This document shows, in pieces, positions 1 through 9,910 of a stretch of DNA of 64,000 bases (its first letter is position 1; the number at the start of each line of letters is the position of its first letter). The notes under the pieces were generated by a model. That model ran no database searches. It worked only from the letters and a program-made list of their open reading frames with translations, and was not told the origin of the DNA. Location of the stretch: contig CAIIXF020000005.1 of assembly GCA_903813345.2 (NCBI GenBank), forward strand, positions 41,021,394 through 41,085,393, in the 5' to 3' direction. This DNA is from Owenia fusiformis. Its lineage: Eukaryota; Annelida; Polychaeta; Sabellida; Oweniidae. The position numbers and the translations under genes are program-made.

Positions 1-774
1 AAATATAATAGTATAATCTTTGGTTTTACAAACTTGTATGATATTTGATAAGTGTAAAAATTGTTTTTGGAGCATTTTTCTATAGCCATTTTGTAGGGAA
101 AAATGATGAAAAAATGTACAATCTTTTAATTTCAAGTATGACCTGAATCGATTGCAAACTTCATATTTGCACATTTGATGAGATAAACCATTTGTGTCGT
201 ATTGTGAAATTATTAAGTTTGCAATCGATTCAGGTCATAGTGTATTTTTGGTATTTCTGTGATAATCAATGGAAACCAATGGCCTCTACTGGGATCTGCT
301 GATATCCTCATGTTTAGTCAATGGTACACAGCCCCATGTAAGTCAATACAACTTTACTGAACGAAATGATCCCTATCTCAGCTTATGTGTGTCCGAGCAC
401 TTTAATATTTTCCAAAGTATTATATGACATTTTATTCTTCATATTACACCTACGAATGATTCATTTTGACCATAGGGATATTTGCCAATAATTGCACCTT
501 GTCCTTTTAAGGGATTCAGTCAACTTTGGCTTGGATGATAGCTGCACACTTTTTAAGTACATCTTATAAATGATGGAAGAGTTGAATTTTTTCAGTTTTA
601 TTTTTCTGATAAAAGCCAAAATTTAAATGGGCTGAACTTCAAAGTCTAATAAAAGTGGTTTTCTGATGAGACAATCAAAAATACTGTTTAAGTCCAAGCT
701 ACTGAGATTAAACAAATGCCCACATCATGCATATAGCCTATGGTATGTCTCTATAGTGACTGAAATACAAGTTA
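1..774. other. Non-coding flank
   Basis: No ORF here looks like a coding exon. The only structure I can see is the perfect 25-bp-arm hairpin listed separately at 137-239. Confidence 0.6.
137..239. repeat. Inverted repeat, perfect 25-bp arms
   Basis: Bases 137-161 are the exact reverse complement of 215-239, with a 53-base AT-rich loop. The arms contain the core CTGAATCGATTGCAAAC. Probably a small MITE remnant; no target duplication is evident. Confidence 0.8.
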
Positions 775-2242
775 GGCCATAAGAAGTAGATTCTTTGTTT
801 TGCATCCTGGCAAAATCCTAATCATGCAAGGGTACAAGGAAAACAAACACAAACTCAAGAAAAAACACAAACTTATTTGCTGAGAAATGTATACATTTTA
901 TGGGCATAATCACGCCCGGTGATCGTGAAAATGGGACGGAGGGGGGGAGCAGGCAATTTCCGCTAGAAAATTCAACAAATCTGGTAAAATTATTTTTTCA
1001 AGACAGAGTTTACGATTGAATTGCAAATTGAATAAGCGCACGGTATGATAAAATATGTTAGGTATTCTAGGATTATTTTTCAACCGATACTCTTTTAAGA
1101 TATAAGATCTATTAAAAAAGGCGCAACGCAACCAACGTGCAAAAGTCAAAGTTTTTGCTATAAATCAAGCAACAATGGACTACACGACCTGTAATAAATA
1201 CTTGTAAGTGATGTTATCATAACTAAGTTAATGTCATTGCTGAATTTATAAAATAAGTTTCCATACGTAAAATAAAAAATAATCGAAAATAATTAAAATG
1301 GGACGGAGGGGGGGAGGGGACGGAGGGGGGGAGTAATAATTCTATGAAGTGAAACAACTTCACACGAATTCTTGCATTTGAAAAATGAACTCATTAACTT
1401 AGTAAGAAACTGGATGATATACCCCTGGAGACTGAAAAATGGGGACATTCGGAGTAAAAGGACTTAAAGTCGCGAATCATCTCTAATCATGTCTTATATA
1501 CATATTGCTCCCCCCCTCCGTCCCCTCCCCCCCTCCGTCCCAAATTCATTATTTTCGATTATTTTTTATTTCACATATGGAAACTTATTTTATAAATTCA
1601 GCAATGACATTAATTTAGTTATGATAACATCACTTACAAGTATTTATTACAGGTCGTCCAGACCATTGTTGCTTGATTTATAGCAAAAACGTTGATTTGT
1701 GCCTGTTGATGGCCTTGCGCCTTTTTTAATATATCTCATACCTTAGATGCGTATCGTTTCAGAAAAAATCCCAGAAAACCTAACATATTCTACCATACCG
1801 TGCGCCTATCCATTTAGCAATTCAATAGTAAACTTTTTCTTGAAAAAATAAATCTTCCAGATTTGTTGAATTTCCTGGCAGAAATTGCCTGCTCCCCCCC
1901 TCCGTCCCATATTCACGATCACCGGGCGTGATAATATGGGATGACATACCAATTTGCAGTGATTACAAACACATATCTATACAATTTATACAATATATTT
2001 AAACATAGCTATTATTCAATGGTAAAAAATAAGAAAATACAAAATGTATGCCAAAGTAATCAATAACACTCAATTATGACACATTTTGAATTATCCGCCA
2101 TTTCGTGTGATTCTGATTGAACAAAATACGATGGTACTTTCAGGCCACTGTGAATGCTATTTCATTGGATGTGTTTGTTTTATCTGATTCACTCAAAATT
2201 TCAAGCATGTGGCGCAAAACAAAGAATCTACTTCTTATGGCC
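775..2242. mobile_element. PIF/Harbinger-like MITE (outer element of a nested pair)
   Basis: The ends are perfect inverted repeats of about 29 bp, beginning GGCCATAAGAAG and ending CTTCTTATGGCC. They are flanked by the trinucleotide TTA at 772-774 and 2243-2245. A 3-bp TTA/TAA duplication with G-rich termini is the hallmark of PIF/Harbinger elements. No transposase ORF is present. Once the nested foldback (911-1930) and one copy of its target duplication are removed, the element is about 440 bp, a normal MITE size. Superfamily assignment is inferred from the target duplication and termini only. Confidence 0.75.
911..1930. mobile_element. 1,020-bp foldback element nested in the Harbinger-like MITE
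   Basis: The element starts CACGCCCGGTGATCGTG and ends with the reverse complement CACGATCACCGGGCGTG. It is flanked by identical 5-bp ATAAT duplications at 906-910 and 1931-1935. The inverted arms are long (about 911-1340 and 1500-1930) and imperfect, with only a short loop, so the whole element is almost one hairpin. Each arm carries subterminal and internal copies of a G-rich motif (GGGACGGAGGGGGGGAG). The small ORFs inside (910-1149 minus, 1489-1683 plus) are mirror images of the arms and are not genes. Confidence 0.85.
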
Positions 2243-2312
2243 TTATTGTGACATGTGAAGAGAACCCATTGCATTGTGTTATCTAGAAGCTATTGTGTCA
2301 AAAGTGACAACA

Positions 2313-2388
2313 TTTTTTATTAGATCAAGCTTTTCGACTTGTATCCTCAAGTCTTGTTCAATTCGAAAGCTTTGATCTAATAAAAAAA
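2313..2388. repeat. AT-rich hairpin
   Basis: The arms read TTTTTTATTAGATCAAGC and its near-perfect complement around a 25-base loop. No flanking duplication was found. Confidence 0.65.
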
Positions 2389-2777
2389 TCCTCTGAAGAA
2401 ATGAATAAAGTTATTTTGAGCAAAAGTTGTTTATATTACATGTATTGTGACCTACAATATACATTTTTAAATAATATCTTGTATTATTATATCACTATCT
2501 AGCTAGCGACAGTATGATTGGTCAAAACCAGGTCACATGTCGTGGGATATCTGGCGATATTCAATGGCAATGCTAATCAAATAAGACAACCGTGAGATAT
2601 CTAGCGATATCCCACGCTCCCGGGAATTTTCAAAGAATTTGTTTTCGTTCAGTGTAAATAATTTAGTTCAGTGTAAGTCAAAATGGTAGACAAACAGAGT
2701 AGAAATATATGTATTTCAATGTTAACCTATGACTTAATAATATTAGGGATGTTTAGCTAGACAGTGATATAATAAAA

Positions 2778-3018
2778 CAAATATTTCACTCTATTTTCGG
2801 TGAATACCTGTAGCACTTTCACAAGGTGATATTCCACTTGCCCTTCGGGCTTCGTGGAATATCACATTCTCAAAATTCATTTCGTTCGTTGCGTACCTTC
2901 ACTACCTGAGGTAAGGCACAGGAGGTACGGATGGCACTGGACGAAAGGCTCGGAGACTGGGAATATCACTTGTGAAAGATGTACAGGTATTCACCTCAAT
3001 AGAGTGAAATATTTGTTC
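2778..3018. mobile_element. Palindromic MITE, about 240 bp
   Basis: The outer arms (about 2778-2835 and 2959-3018) are imperfect inverted repeats containing ATTTCACTCTATT, GAATACCTGTA and GTGATATTCC and their complements. An inner palindrome (CCCTTCGGGCTTCG) lies at the centre. A related palindrome architecture recurs near 20235-20385. Confidence 0.65.
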
Positions 3019-3293
3019 AATATCTTATGTAATATGGTTGGTTTGCATGATCGAGTACATTTACATGCATGTTCATGAGAAACGTATGAGGGTGAATAAC
3101 ACAGGCAATGTGTAAATAATCCCCCCCCCACTCTCTGGACATAAGTAAATAAAACTGAAATTTAAGTTCAAAAATGAAGGTCATTGAATTTATTCCTTTT
3201 TTTATATATTCCATCAACCAATAATCAAGGGACCATGCATTAATTTAGTATCATGTGATCTTACTACCAGATTATAAAAATAAAAAATAGCAG

Positions 3294-3365
3294 TTCCCAC
3301 ACCGGGAATCGAACCCGGGCCACGGCGGTGAGAGCGCCGGATCCTAACCACTAGACCATATGGGA
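3294..3365 (-). tRNA. tRNA-Glu-CTC: tRNA-Glu (anticodon CTC)
   Basis: Read on the minus strand this is a complete 72-nt cloverleaf. The acceptor stem pairs TCCCATA with TGTGGGA (one G-U), followed by discriminator A. The D arm has GTCTAGTGGTTAGGAT (A box). The anticodon stem pairs CGGCG with CGCCG around loop CTCTCAC, giving anticodon CTC. The T arm has GGTTCGATTCC, a perfect B box. A run of six T residues on the minus strand (plus-strand A run 3282-3287) lies just past the 3' end as an RNA polymerase III terminator. There is no intron. The body closely matches animal tRNA-Glu. Confidence 0.95.
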
Positions 3366-3565
3366 GTTAGCTGAAATTGTGAATGAAGTTTACCTATTTA
3401 ATTATGATTCAAATTGGATATCAGGGGTATTCGTTTGAAAACTTCATTAGATGATTCTATACTTCGTTGTGTTTAAAAATACAACCTCGGATCGTAGACA
3501 AAAATGTTTACTGCTAAAACATTTTCAGTGAATATATTTTGACGGGAGATAATTTCGAATATCGA

Positions 3566-3570
3566 CCAAT
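3566..3570 (+). promoter_or_regulatory. Candidate CCAAT box upstream of cofilin
   Basis: A CCAAT pentamer (in ATCGACCAATCAGATC) lies about 80 bases before the cofilin start codon, a position compatible with a proximal promoter element. This is motif matching only; the transcription start is unknown. Confidence 0.3.
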
Positions 3571-3648
3571 CAGATCATATGTACTTATATGGGAGATTAG
3601 GGCACTACTTTCTACCTTGACTTCCTCCATTCTAAAAATATCTCAAAC

Positions 3649-3911
3649 ATGGCGTCCGGCGTGAAAGTAGGAAAAGATGTTGAAAAGCAGTTCGATGAGA
3701 TGAAACTGGGTCATACAAGTAGTTTTATATTGATGGGTATAAATAATGGAGCCATAGAGGTTATGAAAAATGCAAAGAAGGGCGAAGAAGGCACGTCGTA
3801 CGAAGAATTTGTTGCAGACCTTCCCCAAGATGACTGTCGATATGCCGTCTACGACTTGGGATATACTCTGAAAGACGGGCGAGAACAAGAAAAACTGGTA
3901 TTTATAGCGTG
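3649..3911 (+). CDS. CFL: Cofilin exon 1 (codons 1-88, partial)
   Basis: It encodes the start MASGVKVG, the first beta strands and the stretch YAVYDLGYTL. It ends after TG of a Trp codon at a GTAAGG donor. The ORF on the opposite strand is a shadow. Confidence 0.95.
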
Positions 3912-6353
3912 GTAAGGTCTTCAATCTATTGTCTAGTTTACAGATTTTTCCAAATGATATCCCTTATTCAGAAAACATAACATATTTCTTTAGTGCATGC
4001 TGGGGAAGTTTGATATTTCATGATGGAGATTATATTCCTCCGCCAATGTTCCACCCATCATTTCTAAAATGATTTTACCAGTTTTCATATCTCAAACGAT
4101 ATCTGAAAATTTAAAATGATAATTTTCTCATTATCACTTTTAACCTTAGTGTTGATAGGTGTCATGTAGATTTATTTGGTCCACCTTTTATCTACATTTT
4201 TTATATCGCGGATCGATTGGCATTTCAAGGTGATATGTCATTTCTTTTTACTTCCTGATTGAGTGATTCTCATCAGACACATTTTTTTTTCATTATTTGG
4301 CATTGATGAAATCAACTTTCTTATTGAGTTTTTTATTAATATACCATCCAAAGGTTTACCTGAGACCCCCATGCAGAGTGGGTAGTTGATTTTGACAAAA
4401 TAAAATTAGATTGTCCTTCCCTGGGAGCGACTGTACAATCTTTTTATCTCGTACCAAGACCACCTCTTTGTTTACTTAGTTTGCACAAAGCTATCTTCTA
4501 AGAGATAGCTTTGCATATCCTGATATTCCCAGCCCATGTTAAACGTCTTTTACAAAAATGTAAGAAATCTTGGAAACATTTACCTACTTCAATCGATGCA
4601 TAACATTCCAAAGTATGGTTTTTCTAACCAAATCGGGCTAGCTGGAGTCGGGAGACAGTGTAATTGACAAAAAATGTTGAAGAGTTGATAATTTTTCAAG
4701 ATGGCTTTTCAGGAAGTTCCAAATACATTTTTCGTCAATTACACTGTCTCCCGACTCCAGATAGCCCGATATGGTAAGAAAAACGATACTTTAGAATGTT
4801 ATGCATAGATTGAAGTAGGGTAAATGTTTCCAAGATTTCTTACATTCTTGTAAAAGACCTTTAACATGGGCTGGAACTATCAAGATATGCATCTAAAGAT
4901 GGCTTTGTGCAAATATAGTAACTCTTTGTTCTGGACTTCCAGCTGATCCATAGAAGCACACATTACTTTTCAAAAGTAAAAAAACTGGAGCTAGCCATGC
5001 ACAGATTTCTTACCTCAATTGATTTAACACCACCACGTTCTCTCAATGGCAAAAAAAGACACGGCTGTCTCAAATTTTAATATACAGTTCAATCGTTTAT
5101 TTAATCTACCAGTAATTCAACATGGCCCCTATCAAAACCAAATACATTACGAGCATATCGAGTGAGATTACATTCAGTTTTGTTCGTAATGTACTGGGCT
5201 ACCGAAGATACCATATATAATCTTACTCGAGAGGCTCATAATATGTTCAGAAATAATTTGAAAAGTTGATAACGAACATGTTGAATAACTGGTCGCAATG
5301 ATATAAGATGACATCACAATTTGAAATTCGTTTACGAACAATAAGTAAGTCATTTGTAACTTTTTAAATGTTTAAGAATTTCATAAAGTTACTAATTACG
5401 AATTCGTAACTTTGTGAAAGTTCTGTTAATGACCCCAAAAAATTTACACCAAACAGGAAAAGAAAAAACCATGTGGATTTTTGAATTTTTTGAAGTAAGA
5501 TAGTCGAAAAGTAGTGGAGCGATTCTGTTCATATTTGGTATGTGAATACTATAAGCATGGCACACTGTCTTATAACACTTGTGGTAGAGTGTGGTCATTT
5601 TGAGTGCACTAAACTTCTGTTTTCGTATACATCGTACAAAAGAGGGTTGTTCAAGGGATTTCCTTTTTCTAATAAAATGTCTCTGTTGAATTGCACACAA
5701 GACTGTTTTGTAAATGATAAGGTGATTGCAATATATATACATTTTTGTGGTTTATAAATACTATTTATCTATTTCATGCAGGATTCTTCATGTTTTAAAA
5801 AAAAAATGGACAGTCTCCTGTCAGGTGTTGAAAAAATACCTGACATAAGAGGGTTGAAAATTAAAAGATTTTAGAAAAAAGTCTGGTTTTACCAAATTAC
5901 CAGCAGCTTAGATCCAACCAGATTTCAGTATCTAAATAAGGTGCATAATAAAAAGAAGTTATTCACCAGGAGGAATTTGATATCGGGAATATCACAAGGA
6001 TGATATCAATATTGATATCATCCGATATTAAAGTTTCATATTATCCCGCTCTAACGTGCAGTGAGAATTTAGGAAAAACATTTGCTTTGACCATGGTATA
6101 ACAGAGTATATTGTATGAACATTGTAAGTCTACCAGTATCCCTCTCGTATGTAAACCCAGTATTAGACATATACTATGTTCTACTTGCAGGTGTCCTGAT
6201 ACTGCTCACGTCAAGAAGAAAATGATATACGCCTCAAGTAAGGATGCGCTGGTAAAGAAGCTTAAAGGAGTATCACAGCAGTTAATTCAGGCATCCGACT
6301 ATAGCGATTTGGAGTACAAGAGTGTTGTCGAAAAAGTCTCCATGTCAAAGTAA
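3649..6353 (+). CDS. CFL: ADF/cofilin, complete two-exon gene
   Basis: This is an actin-depolymerising factor of the ADF/cofilin family, a cytosolic protein that severs and depolymerises actin filaments. Exons 3649-3911 and 6191-6353 join (G|GTAAGG ... TTGCAG|G) through a split tryptophan codon to give 141 aa plus stop, typical for an invertebrate single-ADF-domain cofilin. The N terminus is MASGV; Ser3 matches the residue that LIM kinases phosphorylate to inactivate cofilin. Residues about 88-112 (W-C-P-D-T-A, then KKKMIYASSKDALVKKL) form the conserved actin-binding long helix. The start codon has A at -3 and G at +4. The family is certain; orthology to a specific vertebrate paralogue is not implied. 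Confidence 0.96.
3912..6190 (+). other. Cofilin intron 1 (2.3 kb)
   Basis: GT-AG intron. It contains a long inverted repeat at 4470-4935 and a small palindrome near 5996-6034 built on GATATC. Otherwise it is unremarkable AT-rich sequence with no supported coding exon. Confidence 0.9.
4470..4935. mobile_element. Foldback/MITE-like inverted repeat in cofilin intron
   Basis: The sequence from roughly 4476 to 4690 reappears as an imperfect reverse complement at about 4725-4930. The inner arms are almost perfect (e.g. CACTGTCTCCCGACTCCAG at 4742-4760 against its complement near 4643-4661). No transposase ORF is present. The exact ends and target duplication were not resolved. Confidence 0.7.
6191..6353 (+). 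CDS. CFL: Cofilin exon 2 (C-terminal)
   Basis: It follows the acceptor CTACTTGCAG, completes Trp88 and carries the CPDTA motif, the long actin-binding helix and the C terminus ending VSMSK, then TAA at 6351-6353. Confidence 0.95.
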
Positions 6354-6490
6354 AATGAACACACTCGTACTCACATGGATATATCACATTCACTCTGTGG
6401 GTGCTCAAGTTATGGAACAAAATATTAAGAAATAAGAACGTATATCTAAGTTCATCAATGTCAATTATTGATTCATTCTTTTACAACAAC

Positions 6491-6496
6491 AATAAA
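6491..6496 (+). terminator. Cofilin polyadenylation signal (AATAAA)
   Basis: A canonical AATAAA lies 138 bases past the stop codon, followed by a GT-rich stretch near 6511-6520. Another AATAAA at about 6585 is an alternative. Confidence 0.55.
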
Positions 6497-6797
6497 GCCA
6501 TTGCAAATCGTACTTGTGGCGCCATTAGAACTATAATCGCCAATTAAGCAACAAGATTGAGCTGATCCGAGTGAATGCCAGACAATAAATGAACTATTAG
6601 TAATATATATAAATCACCAACTACAGCCAGACCCCATACAATTGTCAACTGACATTAATATAGGAATTGAATCATCCATTGTGCCATTTTCAAACAGAAA
6701 TTCCTAGTCACATAACTGCAAGAATTTTCCACCAATGGCGGCAATATTTTGATTGAAGTAACTCATGAACATACTTAGTTGAAAAGCTGGAACATTG

Positions 6798-6904
6798 GCT
6801 AAAAGAGGACTGTTCCCATGATGCAAGATCATGCTAAAAGAGGACTGTTCCCATGATGCAAGATCATGCTAAAAGAGGACTGTTCCCATGATGCAAGATC
6901 ATGC
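6798..6904. repeat. Tandem repeat, 35 bp x 3
   Basis: Three near-identical copies of a 35-bp unit beginning CTAAAAGAGGACTGTTCCCA start at about 6799, 6834 and 6869. They lie 450 bases past the cofilin stop. Confidence 0.9.
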
Positions 6905-7119
6905 TGTTGCTGAGTGTGATTTATGTGACATTTACATATCTTAACAACATTTGCAGATGCTTATTTGGTGCATAGTTCAATTTGTTATTTGTGTTGTACA
7001 AGCTACTATGTCCTTGTTGTTTGTACCAGTAAACTGAAAGATGATACTTTTGAGTCTGGTGGTTGTAAATGTTGAGCCTGTATTGAAATAATTAGAATAG
7101 CATTGTGTAAGTTCTAACA

Positions 7120-7430
7120 AAGAAATTCAAGTTGCCGAGTAGTTCTACAGTATATGTGATGTACGCGGGCAAAAACAATATTCGCATGCCGATATTTGGA
7201 TACAAAAATCTATATTGCTTGTAAATATGTAATTGATATTTGAATAATTCGAATAGGCCAGTATTAAGCTGCCAAGTAACTTTGCTTTCAAAAACAATAT
7301 TCGCATGCCAATATTTGGATATAAAAATCTATAAGTGCTTGTAGCCCAGCTTTAGATAAAAGAAATTCAAGTTGCCATGTAACTTTACAGACAATTTCCA
7401 AACTTTATATTTGGATATAAAATGAATTAA
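7120..7430. repeat. Imperfect direct repeats (about 110-130 bp)
   Basis: The block AAGAAATTCAAGTTGCC and the block ACAATATTCGCATGCC followed by ATATTTGGATA recur with roughly 115-240-base offsets. This indicates local duplication of a segment a little over 100 bp. Confidence 0.6.
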
Positions 7431-7840
7431 TTTTGTTGTGTTTATCTGGTACCACATACCATTTTTTTACATTTTACTCGCTTTAATTCATTAGAAAAAA
7501 GTCAAAGAATACTATTTTTGCCAAACCAGTGTGTCATATCATTGCAATATCACTTCTTATTTTGGATATAATTTATTAGGTATGCAATTTTTTACTTTGA
7601 TTCTTATCATTCATCTTTGATCAGCAATAAATCATTTATAGATAAAAGAAAAAATATGTTTGTGCTAGTTTTTTACTTTGATAGCAAAACATGTTGTAGG
7701 AAACACATAGGCCTACCTACATTTATAATGGGCTATCTAGTTTATTAAGGTGGGGTTAGGGAGTACTTTGAACTTATTCATAAAGTAAGTGAATCATAAA
7801 CTAATGGCATTTTATTCTGATACTTCATACCCATATATGG

Positions 7841-7978
7841 CAGTCTTTTTGTCACCACCATAAGTGGTAACACATTGGTATGGTCTCCAACTTTTTGTGG
7901 ATAGTTTTTGGCAGTTGGTGTTTGATGGTTGGTGTTCGGTGTCTGTAACAAATGACCGTGTTAATGCCTTGTTTTTGG
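7841..7978 (+). repeat. Dispersed repeat, copy 1
   Basis: This segment contains GTCACCACCATAAGTGGTAA, CTGTAACAAATG and TTAATGCCTTGTTT. It is present as a diverged inverted copy at 12461-12598, so it belongs to an interspersed family. Confidence 0.6.
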
Positions 7979-7979
7979 C

Positions 7980-8950
7980 TCACACAGTGAGCCTATGGGA
8001 TTGACCAGGCGTCCGTCCGTCCGTCCGTTGGTCCGTCCGTCCGTCCGTCCGTCAACATTGGCCGCACAAATTAAAACTGCTATTCGGATTGAGTCATATC
8101 CACATCCATTTTATGCATATTCATAATGCCTATTTGACCTATCATCGCCATTTCCCAAGTTCGCCCAGTTTCCGAGAAATTGCGGATTTTGACGTCAAAA
8201 AGTCAACTTTTCTGTAAAAACTAGACACTTTGTTGAAGTAGAACTTTCAAATAACTTTTAGTAGTTGGTGTATATGCAACTTATGTCCTCTGGAGATTTC
8301 AAAGCTCTTGGAATTACGGTTTTTGGTGTTTACTCTATAAAATTTGAAAAAAAGTAGGACTTCATCATTTTCAGGAAACTTTCTCATGTATAAAGTCAAT
8401 GGCAGGTTTTGTGACAAGATTCTTAAAGTTTGCCTTATACTTGATCATTTCCTGCAATAAATTACATCATTAATAGATTTAAGCATTCCCTACACATTTC
8501 TCAATATATGTCAGCATCAAATTTTTACCGTTTTTGAAATATTTGACGTCAAAAAACAGTAAAAATAAGTTATTTTTCAACTTGCTTCAATTTGACCAAA
8601 TTTTTTTTTGAAAATCATCTACAAGTTGCCAGGAGTTCAAATCTGACATTAGTTTTAGGATTTGACCTTTACTTGACCTTCAGTGACCTTCGAAAGGTCA
8701 AAAAAGTTGTTTTTCAAATTGATATTTGGATGTAAATTTTGGTCAGCTTAATCACAAAAGACCTTACTGAGCTCTGAATAAGTAAAATTTTCAAGGTCAA
8801 AGGTCATCAAACTAGGTCACATAACTATGCTATCTAAGTTTCTCAAAGTTTGAGACTACAAATCCAAATCAATATTTTTGTTTGAAAGTCAGGATATAAA
8901 TTCCTCTGAAGGTTCCAAACTGTGTGAGCATAGGACTGTGGGTCCTTCAT
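7980..8950 (+). repeat. Dispersed repeat with GTCC microsatellite and AGGTCA half-sites
   Basis: It begins with a short GGCTCAC/GTGAGCC palindrome (about 7976-7995), then a (GTCC)n tract at 8011-8053, then about 900 bases of non-coding sequence rich in GTCAAAA and AGGTCA/TGACCT motifs. Repeats with this CTCAC...GTCCGTCCGTC start are, from my knowledge, common in lophotrochozoan genomes. I cannot confirm the family without a repeat library. Confidence 0.5.
8011..8053. repeat. (GTCC)n microsatellite
   Basis: About ten GTCC tetramers interrupted once by TTGG. Confidence 0.95.
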
Positions 8951-9779
8951 TTATTGTAAATTGTTCAATTCTTAACAAATCATGAAATATGCCACTATTT
9001 TGTCAAAATATTTAAAAATAATGACAAAACAGGAGAAATCTCTGCAGAAATTCTGTGTAAAAGTTTTGTTGACAGTAAATAGTTGAGCACATGTGGAATA
9101 ATCAATCAATATACGCAATTTCCATTGATGCCATTACTTTTTAACTCCTTATCATTTATCAAAATCAGGATAAGCCTTCCAGAACTTTTCCAAAAATTAA
9201 CATTATTCAGTAATAAAACTTTTATTAACTTGTATCAAATTAGCTTCATTACCCCCCTCAAATTAATCTCAATCTACACTATGTGGTTGTGTGACATATT
9301 TAAATGTTAAATAAAAGATGGCAGTACAGGGCACAACGGAGACACTCTTCTCATCATGTCTGTCTGTGAGATAGTACTGTAGATGCTATGAAACCCACAC
9401 AACTAGTCTTTGGTATTCATATGTGTAATGATTAAACTATGAATTTTATCTATTGTAAAATCTCAGGCATATAATCATGGATGGGAGAAGTGCAATGATT
9501 TCTGGTCTGAAGCAGATTTCTCTCCTTGGGAATAACCCCAAATATAATGACTTATCTATGCTTGTTTCTGACAAATAATTATCCCATCGAACGAAGTGTG
9601 GAGGGATATTGGGAACACCTACGTACGTAAGTCCGTCCGGACAATAACTCAAATACCGTTGGCCCGATTTTGTTAATATTTTGTACCTTACTATTTAAGA
9701 TAGATTGATGACAGATCCATAAGTAAAGGCATATCGATGCATTTTAATGTGTAATGACCCGAGGGCGCCCCAGGGGAAT

Positions 9780-9910
9780 AAATAACTAACGACCGCGAGC
9801 ATAGGTCTAACAAGCCAGATAAAGAAATTGAAAGAAAGTGTGCTTAATTCAATGCCTCGAGTGGGAATCGAACCCAGCTGGGTTGTAGTAGCAACTTGCC
9901 ATCAAGGGAC
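9780..9910 (-). mobile_element. Possible tRNA-derived SINE
   Basis: On the minus strand there is a perfect B-box (GGGTTCGATTCCCAC, complement of 9857-9871). Upstream is a less clear A-box-like TGGCAAGTTGC, spaced as in a tRNA head, followed by unrelated sequence. The acceptor and anticodon stems do not fold, so it is not a tRNA gene. Ends and body family are unknown. Confidence 0.35.

Larger units (their letters stand above)
1936..3293. other. Non-coding, repeat-containing spacer
   Basis: It holds the end of the Harbinger-like MITE, a hairpin at 2313-2388 and a palindromic MITE at 2778-3018. There is also a short segment near 2510-2625 in which a GATATC-rich motif recurs in both orientations. 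No coding exon is recognised. Confidence 0.6.

Noticed and set aside
910-1683. Small ORFs at 910-1149 (-) and 1489-1683 (+)
   Set aside because: They lie in the mirrored arms of the foldback element and encode each other's complement.
3643-3924. 93-codon minus-strand ORF over cofilin exon 1
   Set aside because: Shadow of the conserved cofilin coding strand.
9840-9910. Second tRNA gene
   Set aside because: Only the B box is good; acceptor and anticodon stems do not pair. Kept as a possible SINE.
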